DNA of 64,000 nucleotides from Leptodontidium sp. MPI-SDFR-AT-0119 (lineage: Eukaryota; Ascomycota; Leotiomycetes; Helotiales; Leptodontidiaceae). The stretch covers positions 5,022,001 to 5,086,000 of the forward strand of contig JAHLEZ010000002.1 in assembly GCA_020726505.1 (NCBI GenBank), given 5' to 3'. Below, one piece after another: positions 13,896 to 24,640 of this stretch. The position numbers and the translations under genes were made by a program. The first letter of the stretch is position 1. Every line of letters begins with the position of its first letter. The notes below the pieces were generated by a model. It ran no database searches. It had not been told where the DNA came from and was given only the letters and a program-made list of their open reading frames with translations.

Positions 13896-15155
13896 ATGTC
13901 GTCGTCTCTAAAGCTTGCGAAGGAACCTTTCATCATCAATTTCATCGAACCATCACGCCAACTGGCAACTGACGAGACGGAGATCAAACCCCAAATCAAA
14001 CCCCAAATCAAACTGCCCTCGAAGGAGTCCTCCCGCAGCACGAAGTTGGCTTCACAGATAAGGCTACTCCCTCGAATCTCAAAGGACCTTTCTTCAGCGT
14101 CAAACATCAAAATCGAGAATTGCGTTGGCTTCACTTCTGTGCCGATCGGTCTCGCTGGACCTCTGACTCTCAATGGCACCTACCAAGACCGAAAGACTCT
14201 CTACGCTCCACTTGCTACAGTTGAGCCTACTCTCGTTGCAGCTTGTTCGCGCGGCTGTAAGTTGTTCTCAGCTTGTGGTGGGATCTCAACAGCTGCACTC
14301 GAGGAAGGTGTTGCTCGAGCGCCAGTCTTTACATTCTCGACCATCGATCAAGCTCTGGCTTTCTACCGACTCGTACCATCACTTCTCGGACAATTTCAGA
14401 TGATAGCCAACCGGACCAGTCGACATGGGAGCCTGGTGTCTGTTAGCCCGCGAATCATTGGGAGCAGCGTGCACGTGAAGTTCACATATACATGTGGTGA
14501 CGCTGCAGGACAGAACATGGTGACTCTTGGCACGCATGCGGCATGTATGGAACTCATTTCCAATGATCAACCGGATGGGATGATTGAATTCCAGCTCGAA
14601 GGGAACGTATCTTCGGACAAAAAGCTGTCGTGGGGATCCGTACAGGAACCTCGAGGAGTGTCTGTTCTGGCTTGGGGAACAATCTCCAATGATATCAGCG
14701 AGAAGATGCTGGGATGTTCAACCAAGAGGTTGAAGAACGTCCTCTCAAAGTTCGAAGAAGGTGGGGTGCGGAATGGGCAGATGGGACAATGTCTCAATCC
14801 GTCAAATATTGTCGCTGCAATGTTCATCGCTTGTGGCCAGGACGTCGCATCAGTTTTAGAGTCTGGATTTTCGCATCTTACTGGGGAGTACAACGAAGAG
14901 ACGGAAGTACTTACTTTGAGTCTGTTCTTTCCATCGCTGTTGGTGGGGAGCGTTGGAGGTGGGACTGGATATGGGACGCAGAAGGAAGCTTTGGAATTCA
15001 TCGGTTGTCATGGAGAAGGAAAGAAATGGGCTTTGGCTGAGACAATTGCGGCTTTTGCATTAGCCTTGGAGATAAGCACGTTGAGTGCTCTTGCCACTGA
15101 TACATTTGCTTCCAGCCACAAAGATCTAGCTCGGGGACCCAAGGCGAAGCTTTGA
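13896..15155 (+). CDS. Soluble HMG-CoA-reductase-like protein (class I fold, no membrane domain)
   Basis: This intronless gene encodes 419 aa. Family blocks appear in order: the substrate-binding ENCVGF...PIGLAGPL block (near residues 75-95), ATVEPTLVAACSRG with the catalytic Glu, CGDAAGQNM at the cofactor loop, DKK with the catalytic Lys, ACGQD with the catalytic Asp, GSVGGGTGYGTQ, and a C-terminal SSHKDLARG with the catalytic His. All four residues needed to reduce HMG-CoA to mevalonate are therefore present. Housekeeping fungal HMG-CoA reductase is about 1000 aa with an N-terminal multispan sterol-sensing region; this protein is only the catalytic part. The cofactor loop, normally DAMGMN, reads DAAGQN, so activity or cofactor use may differ. 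The start is the ATG at 13896 (A at -3); the frame can be extended upstream only through TTG. It converges with the MFS exporter 303 bp downstream. It is probably a paralogue in a secondary-metabolism or resistance context. Confidence 0.9.
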   Translation: MSSSLKLAKEPFIINFIEPSRQLATDETEIKPQIKPQIKLPSKESSRSTKLASQIRLLPRISKDLSSASNIKIENCVGFTSVPIGLAGPLTLNGTYQDRKTLYAPLATVEPTLVAACSRGCKLFSACGGISTAALEEGVARAPVFTFSTIDQALAFYRLVPSLLGQFQMIANRTSRHGSLVSVSPRIIGSSVHVKFTYTCGDAAGQNMVTLGTHAACMELISNDQPDGMIEFQLEGNVSSDKKLSWGSVQEPRGVSVLAWGTISNDISEKMLGCSTKRLKNVLSKFEEGGVRNGQMGQCLNPSNIVAAMFIACGQDVASVLESGFSHLTGEYNEETEVLTLSLFFPSLLVGSVGGGTGYGTQKEALEFIGCHGEGKKWALAETIAAFALALEISTLSALATDTFASSHKDLARGPKAKL

Positions 15156-15458
15156 GCTCGCCTAATTGTCAGGGGCCGCGAGACTGGATCAGGAGCAACA
15201 ACAACACTGCGATTTTCCACAGGATGATAGCTTAGGGCTCTTCAAGAAGCTGTTAGATTAGAATGCTACACTAATATGCGAAGAAAATAGTTGGTCTACT
15301 TGTGTTTAATGTTCAGGCGCTCCTCGTCGTCGTATTCCTGTTCGTTATCCCGCAGTCCAAGATCTAACTGTCTCAATCTCGCTACCTTAGATCTCCTCCA
15401 TCTGCCCATATTCTTACTTTGCTCGGAATTCTGTCCCTCCAACCAGCTCCACTTCTGG

Positions 15459-17439
15459 CTATCTATCGTGTCCCTTCTTATCAATCTTCTTCCATTTCAA
15501 TCCAAGTGTGCACACGAACGCTATTCCAGAAACCACAGCACTCACCAGAAACGTCCTCTTAACAGCATAATTATATGCCTCCAACACAACCCCCTTCATA
15601 TCGTCCGCCACAACGGCACCACCACCTCTCGCACCTGCATCAGCAATCTGCACCACCAACTCCGGAGAGACAGATTGCAGCAACTTGTCTGCTAACGAGC
15701 TCCGAAATATATTCTGTCCCAGACTAGCAGCCAGTGTGCCCCCAAACATTGGTGCGAATGAAGCCAGGACTCCTGCGACGGGGATATGCTCATCACTAAC
15801 GTTGACTCTCAAAACAGTCGCGCAAAGCGCCAGCGTGCTGCCAAATCCCACACCGGCTAGTATTTGATAACCGATCAAATATCCTTCCCCAGTATCAACT
15901 TGCAGCGTGCACAAGAGAGCACAGCCTACTATGTATATAGCAGTACCGATGATCATGAAAGGGTTATAGATGCCAGTCCAGCTTACGCCTGCACCAACGA
16001 ATAACTCGGTGAACGTGACTGAAAGGAGGTACGGAAGAGAACGAATACCAGACGCGGATGCGGAAAGACCTTTCGCTGACTGGAAGTAGAAAGCGAGGTA
16101 GAAAGTGTGTATGTTGGTGCCGATCGACAACAAAATGGCTATCAGCTGAGCTAAAATGATGCTGCGGGCGGAGAAGACTCGAGGTGGGATCGTTGCGCTG
16201 AGTTTATATTAGCTGCTTGACTTTTGGAAGGGATATATGCTGTACTTTTCTCCAAGTTTAAATTGCAGGGCTACGAAGGCGATGAGCAGGAGACCGAACC
16301 CAAGCATTAGACCCCAGGCCTTGGGGTCTGACCACGGAATGCTATTTCCGCCCCATTGTAGAGCGAGAGACAGACAGACCATACTTGAGATGAACAGCGT
16401 TGTCCCGGCTAGGTCCATTTTCTTGACCTTTTCCTTGATACTGAGCTTCATCTTCTCTCTTTTTGGTTCGCGGAAAGCGAAGAGCATGAGGACTGAGATG
16501 CCGCCGAAAGCTGGGATTGTCAGGGAGGATGTAAGTGAAAGGGGATGGTGAGAACGAACGGAGGTTGATGTAGAAACAGAAACGCCAGGTCAGTTGTGAA
16601 CTGCTGGTGAAGAGACCTCCGATAGGTGGTCCAGTCAGCCCGGCCGCTCCATACATACTTGACATGATGGACATGTAGAGTGCTACGCGATGAATTGGAA
16701 CCGCAAGCGAGATTAAGACCACTGCAGTGGGTTAGAATAGTGCAAATGCAAAATTATGTATAGGAGAACGATAAAAATGAGGGGTGGTGCGAGGAAGCAA
16801 ATGAGCAAGAATCTTCGGAGATCAAGACTGGCGCAAGGTGAATTAAAATATAACAGTAACTTACTCCCGCCTCCAAAAATTGCCGCAGCCCCAATACCGC
16901 TTACCACCCGTCCAAGAATGAAGATCGAGGAGCTGGGCGATAGAGCAGATATGAGCGACCCTGTCTCGAACAGAAGTAAAGCACAAAGTAAAACATATTT
17001 GATCGAGAAGAACGTATATATTTTGCCAAAAGAAGGCTGCAAGGCCATGACTGGCAGAAGATATGCACCAGTATACCATCCAATGTCAGCGATGGAATGG
17101 AACTGAGTTGTTATTGCCGGAATGGCGGTTGCTGTTATGAGGGTGAGAACCGAGTATTTAGCAGAGCAGATGGGAGAACGTACCCATAATAGTTGTGTCA
17201 AGAGCGACCATGAAAACCATAAGCATGAGAGAAACTGTGAGGATGGCGAATCTTATCCCGGTTGGATATTCTGTCTCACTTGGAAGGTTCGTTACAGCGT
17301 CTTCGTTGACTGTTGAAGGTGATATAACGTCCTGTGGGAAATCTAGGGAGGCTTTTGTGGGTATCTGAGAGGCGGATTCCACTTTTTTAACTTCCATAAT
17401 CTGGGGTTGCATATCGTTGAGATAAATACTGTCTGTCAT
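15459..17439 (-). CDS. MFS drug/toxin exporter, DHA 14-TM family
   Basis: Five exons on the minus strand, 17439-17184, 17131-16865, 16721-16560, 16510-16246 and 16197-15459, give 562 aa with every junction in frame (introns 52, 143, 49 and 48 nt). A hydrophilic N-terminus of about 65 residues precedes the first membrane span. It carries LDTTIM, the hallmark after TM1 of 14-TM proton antiporters. GRVVSGIGAAA (TM4), GAAGLTGPPIGG (antiporter motif C) and WRFCFYINLPFGG follow at the expected spacing, then hydrophobic segments to a basic C-terminal tail. The family exports drugs, toxins and secondary metabolites across the plasma membrane. It lies tail to tail with the HMG-CoA-reductase-like gene, an arrangement reminiscent of statin clusters that pair a resistance reductase with an exporter. 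The substrate is unknown. Confidence 0.93.
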
Positions 17440-17561
17440 ATTGAGAAAAATATTGACCGCTTTAGTCAATGAAGAGGGGGGAATACTACAATAGAAGGGA
17501 GCACTGAAGGGTCTTGATGAGTAGCGAAAAACCATGATAGATGGGAACGATTGAAGGGTGC

Positions 17562-17569
17562 TTTATAAA
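17562..17569 (-). promoter_or_regulatory. TATA box candidate for the MFS exporter
   Basis: TTTATAAA reads on the minus strand about 125 bp before the exporter ATG at 17439. Position and sequence fit a fungal TATA element; no functional evidence. Confidence 0.45.
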
Positions 17570-20281
17570 TGGAGGGAGGAAGAAGGTCATGTGATTCAAA
17601 AGAGAGAGAGATATCAAACTTCAAGGTAGAGGGGCATCGCAAGTCCCTTGGGAATTTTAAAGTGGATCCATGGGCGATGATACGTTCTAATTGGTGAGAC
17701 CGTAACCATTGCTTACCACCAATCGGACTGTGAACGGCGTGGTATTCCTGAATTTATCCAGGGCCTTGGCGTAGTAAGACGGGACATCTCTGCATCGTTG
17801 TTACTTGAGATATTGTTGAGAGTGACAGGATCTCGGTCAGCAAAAACACACGAGCATTGCATTGTGCATTGCTGCCTTGCTACTCTAAGATATCGAACAG
17901 ACATCACGTCATCTTTCAGGAACATGTTCGGTTTTGTCTCGCCGAATGTCGCTTGACTCTTGACCAGGTTCTGATACTTGCACATCACTTTCCTGTAGCT
18001 CTGCATCACAAATTGACAGTAGAGTTGAAAGAACAGCTCAATAGCTGCATATAAATTCTATAGGTTGCAATGTGGTGTATGTTGACACTGTAAAGTGCGG
18101 GGGCTGCTGGAAGATAGGTAGTGGGGCTGGGAGAGGAGATAGGGAAAATAGAGATAGGGATGTTGGGATCAGCAGGTAAGGCCGGAGAGTTAATTATTCT
18201 TCTGCGTTGGTTGTGTTATGAGATTGGGTATTGTTGACTGGATCTTCCTCGTTAGTATCCGTCTGATGTCTTTGAGCGGCTTTCGCTTAATTCAAAACAA
18301 AAGAGATGCCCAGCCATATCCTAATCTTGATGTATGAATTCTTGATTTAAATCCAAGCTCTAGAGATTTTCGATCATTACGAAGATCGAATCACATCATA
18401 TGCATATGTTTACCCGCTTAGCAACACCTGGTTCTTCACTGGCTTTGGGTGAGAAGAACAGGGACATGCAGAAGTGCGAGCAGGGGATGCTCTAGACCCC
18501 CCACATGCTATGGAGACAGGTTCTATGTAGTTGTGAATGCAAAGCGGATCTATTTCTAGCTTATTGAAGAGTAAATAGAATTGTCAGTTGAATAAGAGGT
18601 GATGTAGAGATATATTGGTATGGTGTACAGTACGCCTCAGCTGAAATGCAGCATGTGACCAACACATGACATGACATTCAGCCTCTCTGGCAAAAGCTTC
18701 TAGATGAGAACCATCTGCTATCTGCTGATAAGGATTATCAGTTAGGATGCCACATTTTTATTGTTAATTCTGCGTCGTTATGAAACAACGTTCTCCTGTT
18801 GGACAATATGTCACCCTTGCTTTTCGATGCGAAGGTTTGCTCGGCCGGCTTCTTGGTGCTCCTTACAATCATCGTCAATAGAATCTCCAAGAATTTCTTA
18901 GTTTTCCTGCGAAATAAGGAAGCTAAAGACCAGATCCTTATTTCGCCTGTATCTTTGAGACGCCAGAAGCTTTGAGTGTAGTAGTCTATGATAGGTGCTT
19001 GAGACACTTTGAGCTTTGCGACATCTTCGATATTTAGGCTGTTGGATTGAAGGGCTCCCTTGGACTTGATAGTCGTCGATTCGAACCAGACATTCATGAA
19101 CATTTGTGGAAGGAATCCTCGGTCTGCCCCCGTTGGCCGAATCTCTGGTAGCTCGAGCACATCCTGGTGGAACATATAGGATAGGAAGCACGGGAAGGAG
19201 GAGGCAATGGGGAATACTGGAAACTGTGAGTCTTTGTGCTCTTTAGATGGAAAGTGAATGTACGAGAGTTTTTCTCATTTTAAAGAGGTTATTGACCACT
19301 GCTGCAATGTCTTTGCCGTTGGTAGAAAGATGAGGGTTTCAAACGGTGTAATGCGTTGAGCCCTTTTCTGCAAATCCAAGGTGCTGACACTGCTACTATC
19401 GTCAAGATTTTCAAGGGCTCAGTTAAAAAAAATGAGCGTGGCCAATTTTTGGTAACCCTCCGGTCCGGGTTGAGTATGTAGCAGTAGGGACGGGCGGAGC
19501 AGCAGCAGCTTCTTCTACAACCGTATTCTGCTTGACCTCTCTGTCTTTGTCTGTCGACAGCCCCTGGTGGCGGATTTGATTGTGGCTTCGACTTTCTTTG
19601 TCTCACTCTCCACCTTTGATTGTAAAGATTATTGACAGCACTCTGGAGCTCTAAATCCACACGTCGCACCTTTGGAAAGCCCCGTCGTAAAGACTTGGGT
19701 ATCGCTTTTGTATCGTTGGTGAAGCATGCTAATGGATGAATGTTGAGGAACTCGCTGTTCGTCTATTCGTTCTTGGGGTATTGACTTCCAATGGTTAAGG
19801 GCCTACTAAGGCGAATCTGGATCTGGTTTCTCGTCATGAATAGACGGATCTTTCGGGTACAAGTTGATGTTGAGAGTAAGCAGTCGATCCTATGTAGAAA
19901 CTCAAATCCAGGCGGAGCGTTCCACATTTTTAGCGACCCTCTTTTTGTTTCCTCTGCAAAAAGCCATTTAGATTCTTGACGTCTTTGTCCCTTTTGAAAG
20001 TAAGTCCTGAATGGAGTCTAGGAACCCAGTTCTTCTTCATTTTGCAGGTTATGTATGGTCCCGGTTTCTTGCACATCTTTCTAGAGTATATTCCAGTTAT
20101 ATGCAGATTGGGACCTGGTTGAGCAAATCTCCTCTTGTGAACGGAGTATTCGAATACCCTCCGGTTTTGATCTCTGAAACTTCTACACAATCGCCCAAAG
20201 CGCAAAAGATCAGTTGAGCACTGATGATCTATTTTGTCGGACTTCTGAAGACTTTTGTTTGTGCTGTTTACTTGCTTTAGC
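17570..20281. other. Intergenic region between exporter and monooxygenase
   Basis: About 2.7 kb holds no gene I can assemble. Protein-like reading fragments occur on the minus strand at 18738-19175 (listed separately) and near 19700-20200, but they change frame and contain stops. The rest is unremarkable AT-moderate sequence. A decayed gene is a reasonable guess. Confidence 0.4.
18738..19175 (-). pseudogene. Possible relic of a fungal ABC-C transporter N-terminal region (weak)
   Basis: A 145-codon minus-strand frame contains an N-terminal WFESTTIKSKG stretch, then SLNIEDVAKL, then YTQSFWRLKD before WSLASLFRR. The order and spacing resemble the cytoplasmic lead-in of fungal ABC-C multidrug transporters, where 'W..P....G....L...D...L' is followed by 'F...W' and 'SL..AL'. 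No Walker motifs or transmembrane exons could be connected on either side. This is a weak pattern match and may be chance. Confidence 0.2.
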
Positions 20282-20288
20282 TCACGTG
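20282..20288 (+). promoter_or_regulatory. TCACGTG E-box upstream of the FAD monooxygenase
   Basis: A CACGTG core preceded by T lies about 132 bp before the ATG at 20420. bHLH regulators of the Cbf1 type bind this sequence. It is a single short site, so chance occurrence is possible. Confidence 0.35.
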
Positions 20289-20419
20289 TAGGTTAAATGC
20301 GAACCTCGGCAATTGTGTAATACGACCTTGTCAGCACTTTCCTCAAACCTTAAGGGGTATTATGATGTCTATCTTACAGCAACCCATAAACTTTCATGTC
20401 CATTCCAACCCCATAAAAA

Positions 20420-22139
20420 ATGTCCTCCGCCGCCTCATTTACTATCCTCATCATCGGCGGCGGTGTCGCCGGCCTTGCCGCTTCAATAGGCCTCCGCCGC
20501 AAGGGCCACAAAGTCCTCGTCCTAGAAAGCAGCACAACACTGCAAACTCTCGGCGGCAGTCTGCTTATCCCTCCAAATGCCGCACGGGTGTTAGACTCCT
20601 ACGGCCTCTGGGAGAAATTCAAAGCTTCAGAAACGATTCCAGTTGGTAACACGACGTTCAGGTACCAAGACGGGAAGGTGCTTGAGGAAGTTGAATACGC
20701 AGCTATGGAGGGGGCTTTTGGATACCCGTATGTTCTCTCTTTCGGCTCTGACGTCGAAACTGGAAATCTGCACCCCCTTTACTTTATATTTGAGAAGATT
20801 GTGGCTGATGAGATTCCAGGGTGATGGCTCCTTCCCGCGCAAAATATCAAAGACTCCTGTATGACGCAGCGATTGAATTAGGCGTCCAAGTACGACTTTC
20901 AAGTCGAATCAAGAGCCTCGAGGAGGGTACTGCATGCGTCACTTTAACTACCGGAGAGACGGTCAGGGGTGATATCATCATCGGCGCAGATGGTTCGTCA
21001 TGCATCCCTTCATTTCTCTCTCTCACATGAGTCCAAAGGCAAATAAATAACAGCGTGACTTAGGCATCAAATCCAAGGTGCGACGTGAAATCTTGCGAGA
21101 TGATGATGTACAACCTGTGCCAGAGAGTATAGCGTACCAATGTAACATTTCTGGGGGGGATATGAGGAGTGATCCTTTGACGGCTCCATTGATGGGAGGC
21201 GGTGCTATCCACAGTCTGTATCATCACTCTCTCGTCTCTGCATTGTCGGAAGCACTCCTTTTGACCCATGTTACCCCCACTTCAACTATTTGAACATACA
21301 TTGACAACGTTAGGTTGGTATGGCCCTTCCCGGCAAATGATCTGTGGCCCAGACTCCTCAAGCTCTGTCTACCGCATGACATTGATCTTCTACCCCAACT
21401 CCACGCTCTCCTCAGAAGACATCCTAGCAGCCAACTCTAGCTCCTCGTACCGTCTGGGATCCATCCAATCTCTACGCGACTGCGTCAAAGACTTCGAACT
21501 CCGCGTTCGTAAGTTTGCCTCCCTCGTCAAGCCAGAAGATTGCTTCCTCTGGAAAATTGCACATCTACCGAAGTTGAAGAGTTGGGTTAGTGAGAGTGGG
21601 AAAGTAGCGATTCTAGGTGATGCTGCACATGCAATGGTTCCGCATCTCGGTGCTGTGCGTCTTCCTCTCTAAGGCTCTCTTCTTAAAATCGTATGTTGAC
21701 TTGAACAGGGTGCGGCAACAGCAGTCGAAGACGGCGCCGTCCTCGCAGAATGTCTCTCGCACGCCCAGTTCACATCTGATATCCCCAAATTGCTACAAAC
21801 TTACGAAAAAATCCGTCGTCCAAGAGTGGAGCGCATCCAAGCCACCGCACTCATAACAGGACAGTACAAAGTCATGCCCGACGGCCCAGCGCAGGTAAAG
21901 CGTGATGAGAAAATGGCACAGCGCATGGATAAAGCGAATCCGAGATATGAGTATTGGAAAGCAGGTGGTGGATTGGAGTGGTTGTACGGATATGACTTTA
22001 TGAAGGAGGTGAGTTCTGCTACTCGAACTGTGGGTGCCAGAAAGCGGGGTACGATGTTGACATCCAGCAGGTAGCACAAGAGATTGATGGTTCTACATCT
22101 GAGAGTGAAGGTGAAATTAGGAGTGGCCATAAGCTGTGA
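20420..22139 (+). CDS. FAD-dependent monooxygenase (salicylate-hydroxylase-like)
   Basis: Six exons, 20420-20727, 20820-20992, 21064-21201, 21314-21654, 21709-22008 and 22071-22139, give 442 aa with all phases consistent. The FAD/NADPH group-A hydroxylase signature is complete: the dinucleotide-binding GGGVAGLAASIGL with a Glu ending the second strand (residues 12-36), the DG motif at GADGIKSKVR spanning intron 2, and the GD motif GDAAHAMVPHLGAGAA spanning intron 4. Such enzymes hydroxylate aromatic or polyketide substrates using NAD(P)H and O2. The fourth exon starts at a weak but in-frame junction (donor GTGCTA). If the last intron is retained, the protein ends at 22076 instead with a different tail. 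It is grouped with the exporter and the reductase-like gene, suggesting a shared pathway; the substrate cannot be read from sequence. Confidence 0.92.
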
Positions 22140-22795
22140 TGTAATGACACTGGTGAGAGTCAAATTGCACATCGTTCTGACTCGAGCCGAATGCCGTCTT
22201 GTGAAACCAGTACAGTAGGCAGAGACAGCTCTGCATCATCTACATCCAATGAACCATCGTCGGAGCGGTTATCGATGTCTTTGATTTACAGGCGTGCAGG
22301 TATGAGGGATGGCCGTCGTTGGATGGGTTTGTGTGATATGCTGGTGCTGGAATTTAGAGTTATTGGGATAAAGGTGGTGGCTCCTGGGCGGGTGCTCGAA
22401 TTGGTCCTGTTTACAGGCCAAAGCAGAAGTATGAGAAATCAAACTGAAGACCTGTGCTGAAATATTGAAAATATCACCCGCCAGGGCGAGCTCGTGATGG
22501 TTCATCGTAGATATGTCGCCTTGATGCTTTCCTTCCTGCTGCAACTCCAGAGAGATGCAGGCTAAACATGAGCGAAGGCAAAAGACTTCATGTAATTCTG
22601 TCCTACAATGTCCCGAGATGTCAGGCTAAGATGGTCACAATTTTGATAAGAGATCTGTGGCAGGAGGAGAATGGGGTTACGTGGCGGTCTACATATTCAT
22701 ACCTATGCTCTGTCTTTGTCCTGCAGCAAAGGAGCCCGCTCCAAGTTCAGAACTCTGATATCTTCGGCTTTCCATCCTCTCCTTTCAACAAACCC
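22140..22795. other. Intergenic, nothing recognised
   Basis: Short spacer between the monooxygenase and the damaged gene that follows. No motif-bearing frame, repeat or RNA gene is visible. Confidence 0.5.
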
Positions 22796-23535
22796 TCAAC
22801 GCCCAAAGATTCCCAACAGGTCCTCCAAGTCAGGCATATCCGCTTCCCAATCATCGCTGACCTCCTTCAACTCCTCAATCTTCTCCAGCAACCCCTCATT
22901 ATCATACTTTTTCCTCTCGTCCTTAGAGAACCCTCTCGCAATCTTACACATCGTGCCCATAAACTCGCCCAGTACTACCCCATCTTTCATAAGCTCATGC
23001 CGAATAACCTGGAGATCGCACAGCACGATACTCTTGCATATCTTCCTCAACACCTCCAATGCGTTCCTGCGCGTCTGTCAAACAGTATCTGGACCTGCCT
23101 CTTTGATAATCTTCCTCCTGTTGGCCTCCAATATCGCCAGAACTTCTCCTGCGGCTTCGAATTGTTTGCTTGATTTCAGCCGCTTGTGTTGGGTGTTCAG
23201 TGCATGCCAGCACTCTTTTGAATATGCATCGAAGTTCTTGGGTGGTGCGGGGGGTTTGGCTGCTGTCCTTGCGGCATATTTCGAGTCAATGTGGTCAGCT
23301 ATCTTTGGGTCCGTGAGGTACTGGAGGATTGGTAAGTTAGAAAAGCTGGACATTCCTGGAGCACAAGGTAGTAGACTTACTTCGTTACGGCATGGGTGGC
23401 TATCTCGCGGAGGGCGGCGATGTCTAGGGCGTAGATTGTACGGGTTGCCTTTATTTTGAGCTCCGCTCCGGTGGGATTAGAGGTTCCGCCAGTAGACTTG
23501 AATGCATCGAATTTACGTTTTGAGGACGAAGACAT
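22796..23535 (-). pseudogene. Damaged copy of a conserved fungal unknown protein
   Basis: The ATG at 23535 opens a 51-codon basic exon (MSSSSKRKFDAF...) that ends at a good GTAAGT donor at 23380. The usual 60-nt intron to the CTCCAG acceptor at 23321 puts the next exon out of frame. Only an implausibly short 35-nt intron keeps frame. The second exon then runs into an in-frame TGA at 23080-23078, and the homologous reading continues in the same frame (QTRRNALEVLRKICKSI...) to a stop at 22796. I recall a Pezizomycotina family of unknown function with a Ser/Lys-rich start, a YSKECWHALN-like helix and a TRRNALE.LRKI.KSI block, which this matches. No function is known. A stop plus a probable indel argue for a pseudogene; an unusual splice pattern is the alternative. 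Confidence 0.6.
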
Positions 23536-24640
23536 GGTGGTTTGAGGAATCGGAATTGGGAAACCGATGGTTGGAAGTCGCGTGGGGTCAGTGGGAGACG
23601 CGTTGTGCTCAGATCAACGCAGACATTCGCACATCGAGGCACCGCCACTTTCCACTGAAAGCGACATCTCTTACCCCGCCATAGCCCTCAAATTGCTGTC
23701 AGCGTTGCCAGGTGTTGGTTACAGCTTCACTACAATCGTTTCTCTCCTGGCATTGTTAATATGGATTTGGGACTCCACAAGCTTCCGTACAGTAACAAAT
23801 CTATTTCAAGTAAATTTTTGGACCCCGGCTCGTTCAACAAATGATGTTTAACCAAAGATATTTCAAACTCCAAATCTGTTAGTTGAGGGGCGAAAAAAGT
23901 TGATCGACTAAAGCATTTCCGGAGAAACAATGCTTTCGTGCCACTCCTCTCTTGAGTTAAAAATTATTTTCACATCTTCCTGTTCAAACCTTTCTCTCCA
24001 AACAGCAGACTTTCCCAAAAGCTTCTCTACCTCTTCTTTAGTGAGGAATTCAAACCCCTACCCTTGTTTCGAGGCATACCACGACTATTCAGAATGGAAT
24101 AGAAGTGATTTGAATCTGGCATGAGTGTTAATTGAGAGGCAGTTCTTGAATCACAAGAATTATTCACTAAACTGACCAAAACTTTGTTAGAAGCTATTAG
24201 AATCTACAAAGATAAGCAAGCACTTCCGCATTCTGAACTCTCAAAAGTAAACTAGCCTGAATACCACTGACATCGCCTCATAGTAGACTTGATGAAATGT
24301 CATATGAACATGGTAGTATATTAATGGATTAGAAAGTTAGAAAACAACATTCGGTCAAGAAATGAACGGCGAAACTTGGGGTTGGGTGAGATACTACTCA
24401 TGATCAGTCCCGTCTGGCTGAAATGATGGAAAGAGAATGGCTACAACCGAAAGATGACAAGACTTATGCGAGAGGGAGGATCAGTTTGTCGAAGAAGTCA
24501 AATTCATTTCCGCAAAGTAAATAGGGTATCTCTAAATGCATCTCTATTTAAAATCCAAAAAAAAAAAAAAACATCTCCAGCTGCGCCAAAACTACCAATC
24601 CCATCCAACCATGTATCTGCCAAACACCAGCGATGCTCAA
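23536..24640. other. Intergenic, nothing recognised
   Basis: About 1.1 kb between two minus-strand loci. It contains an A-run near 24550-24570 and AT-rich sequence around 24100-24350, but no frame with recognisable content. Confidence 0.5.
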
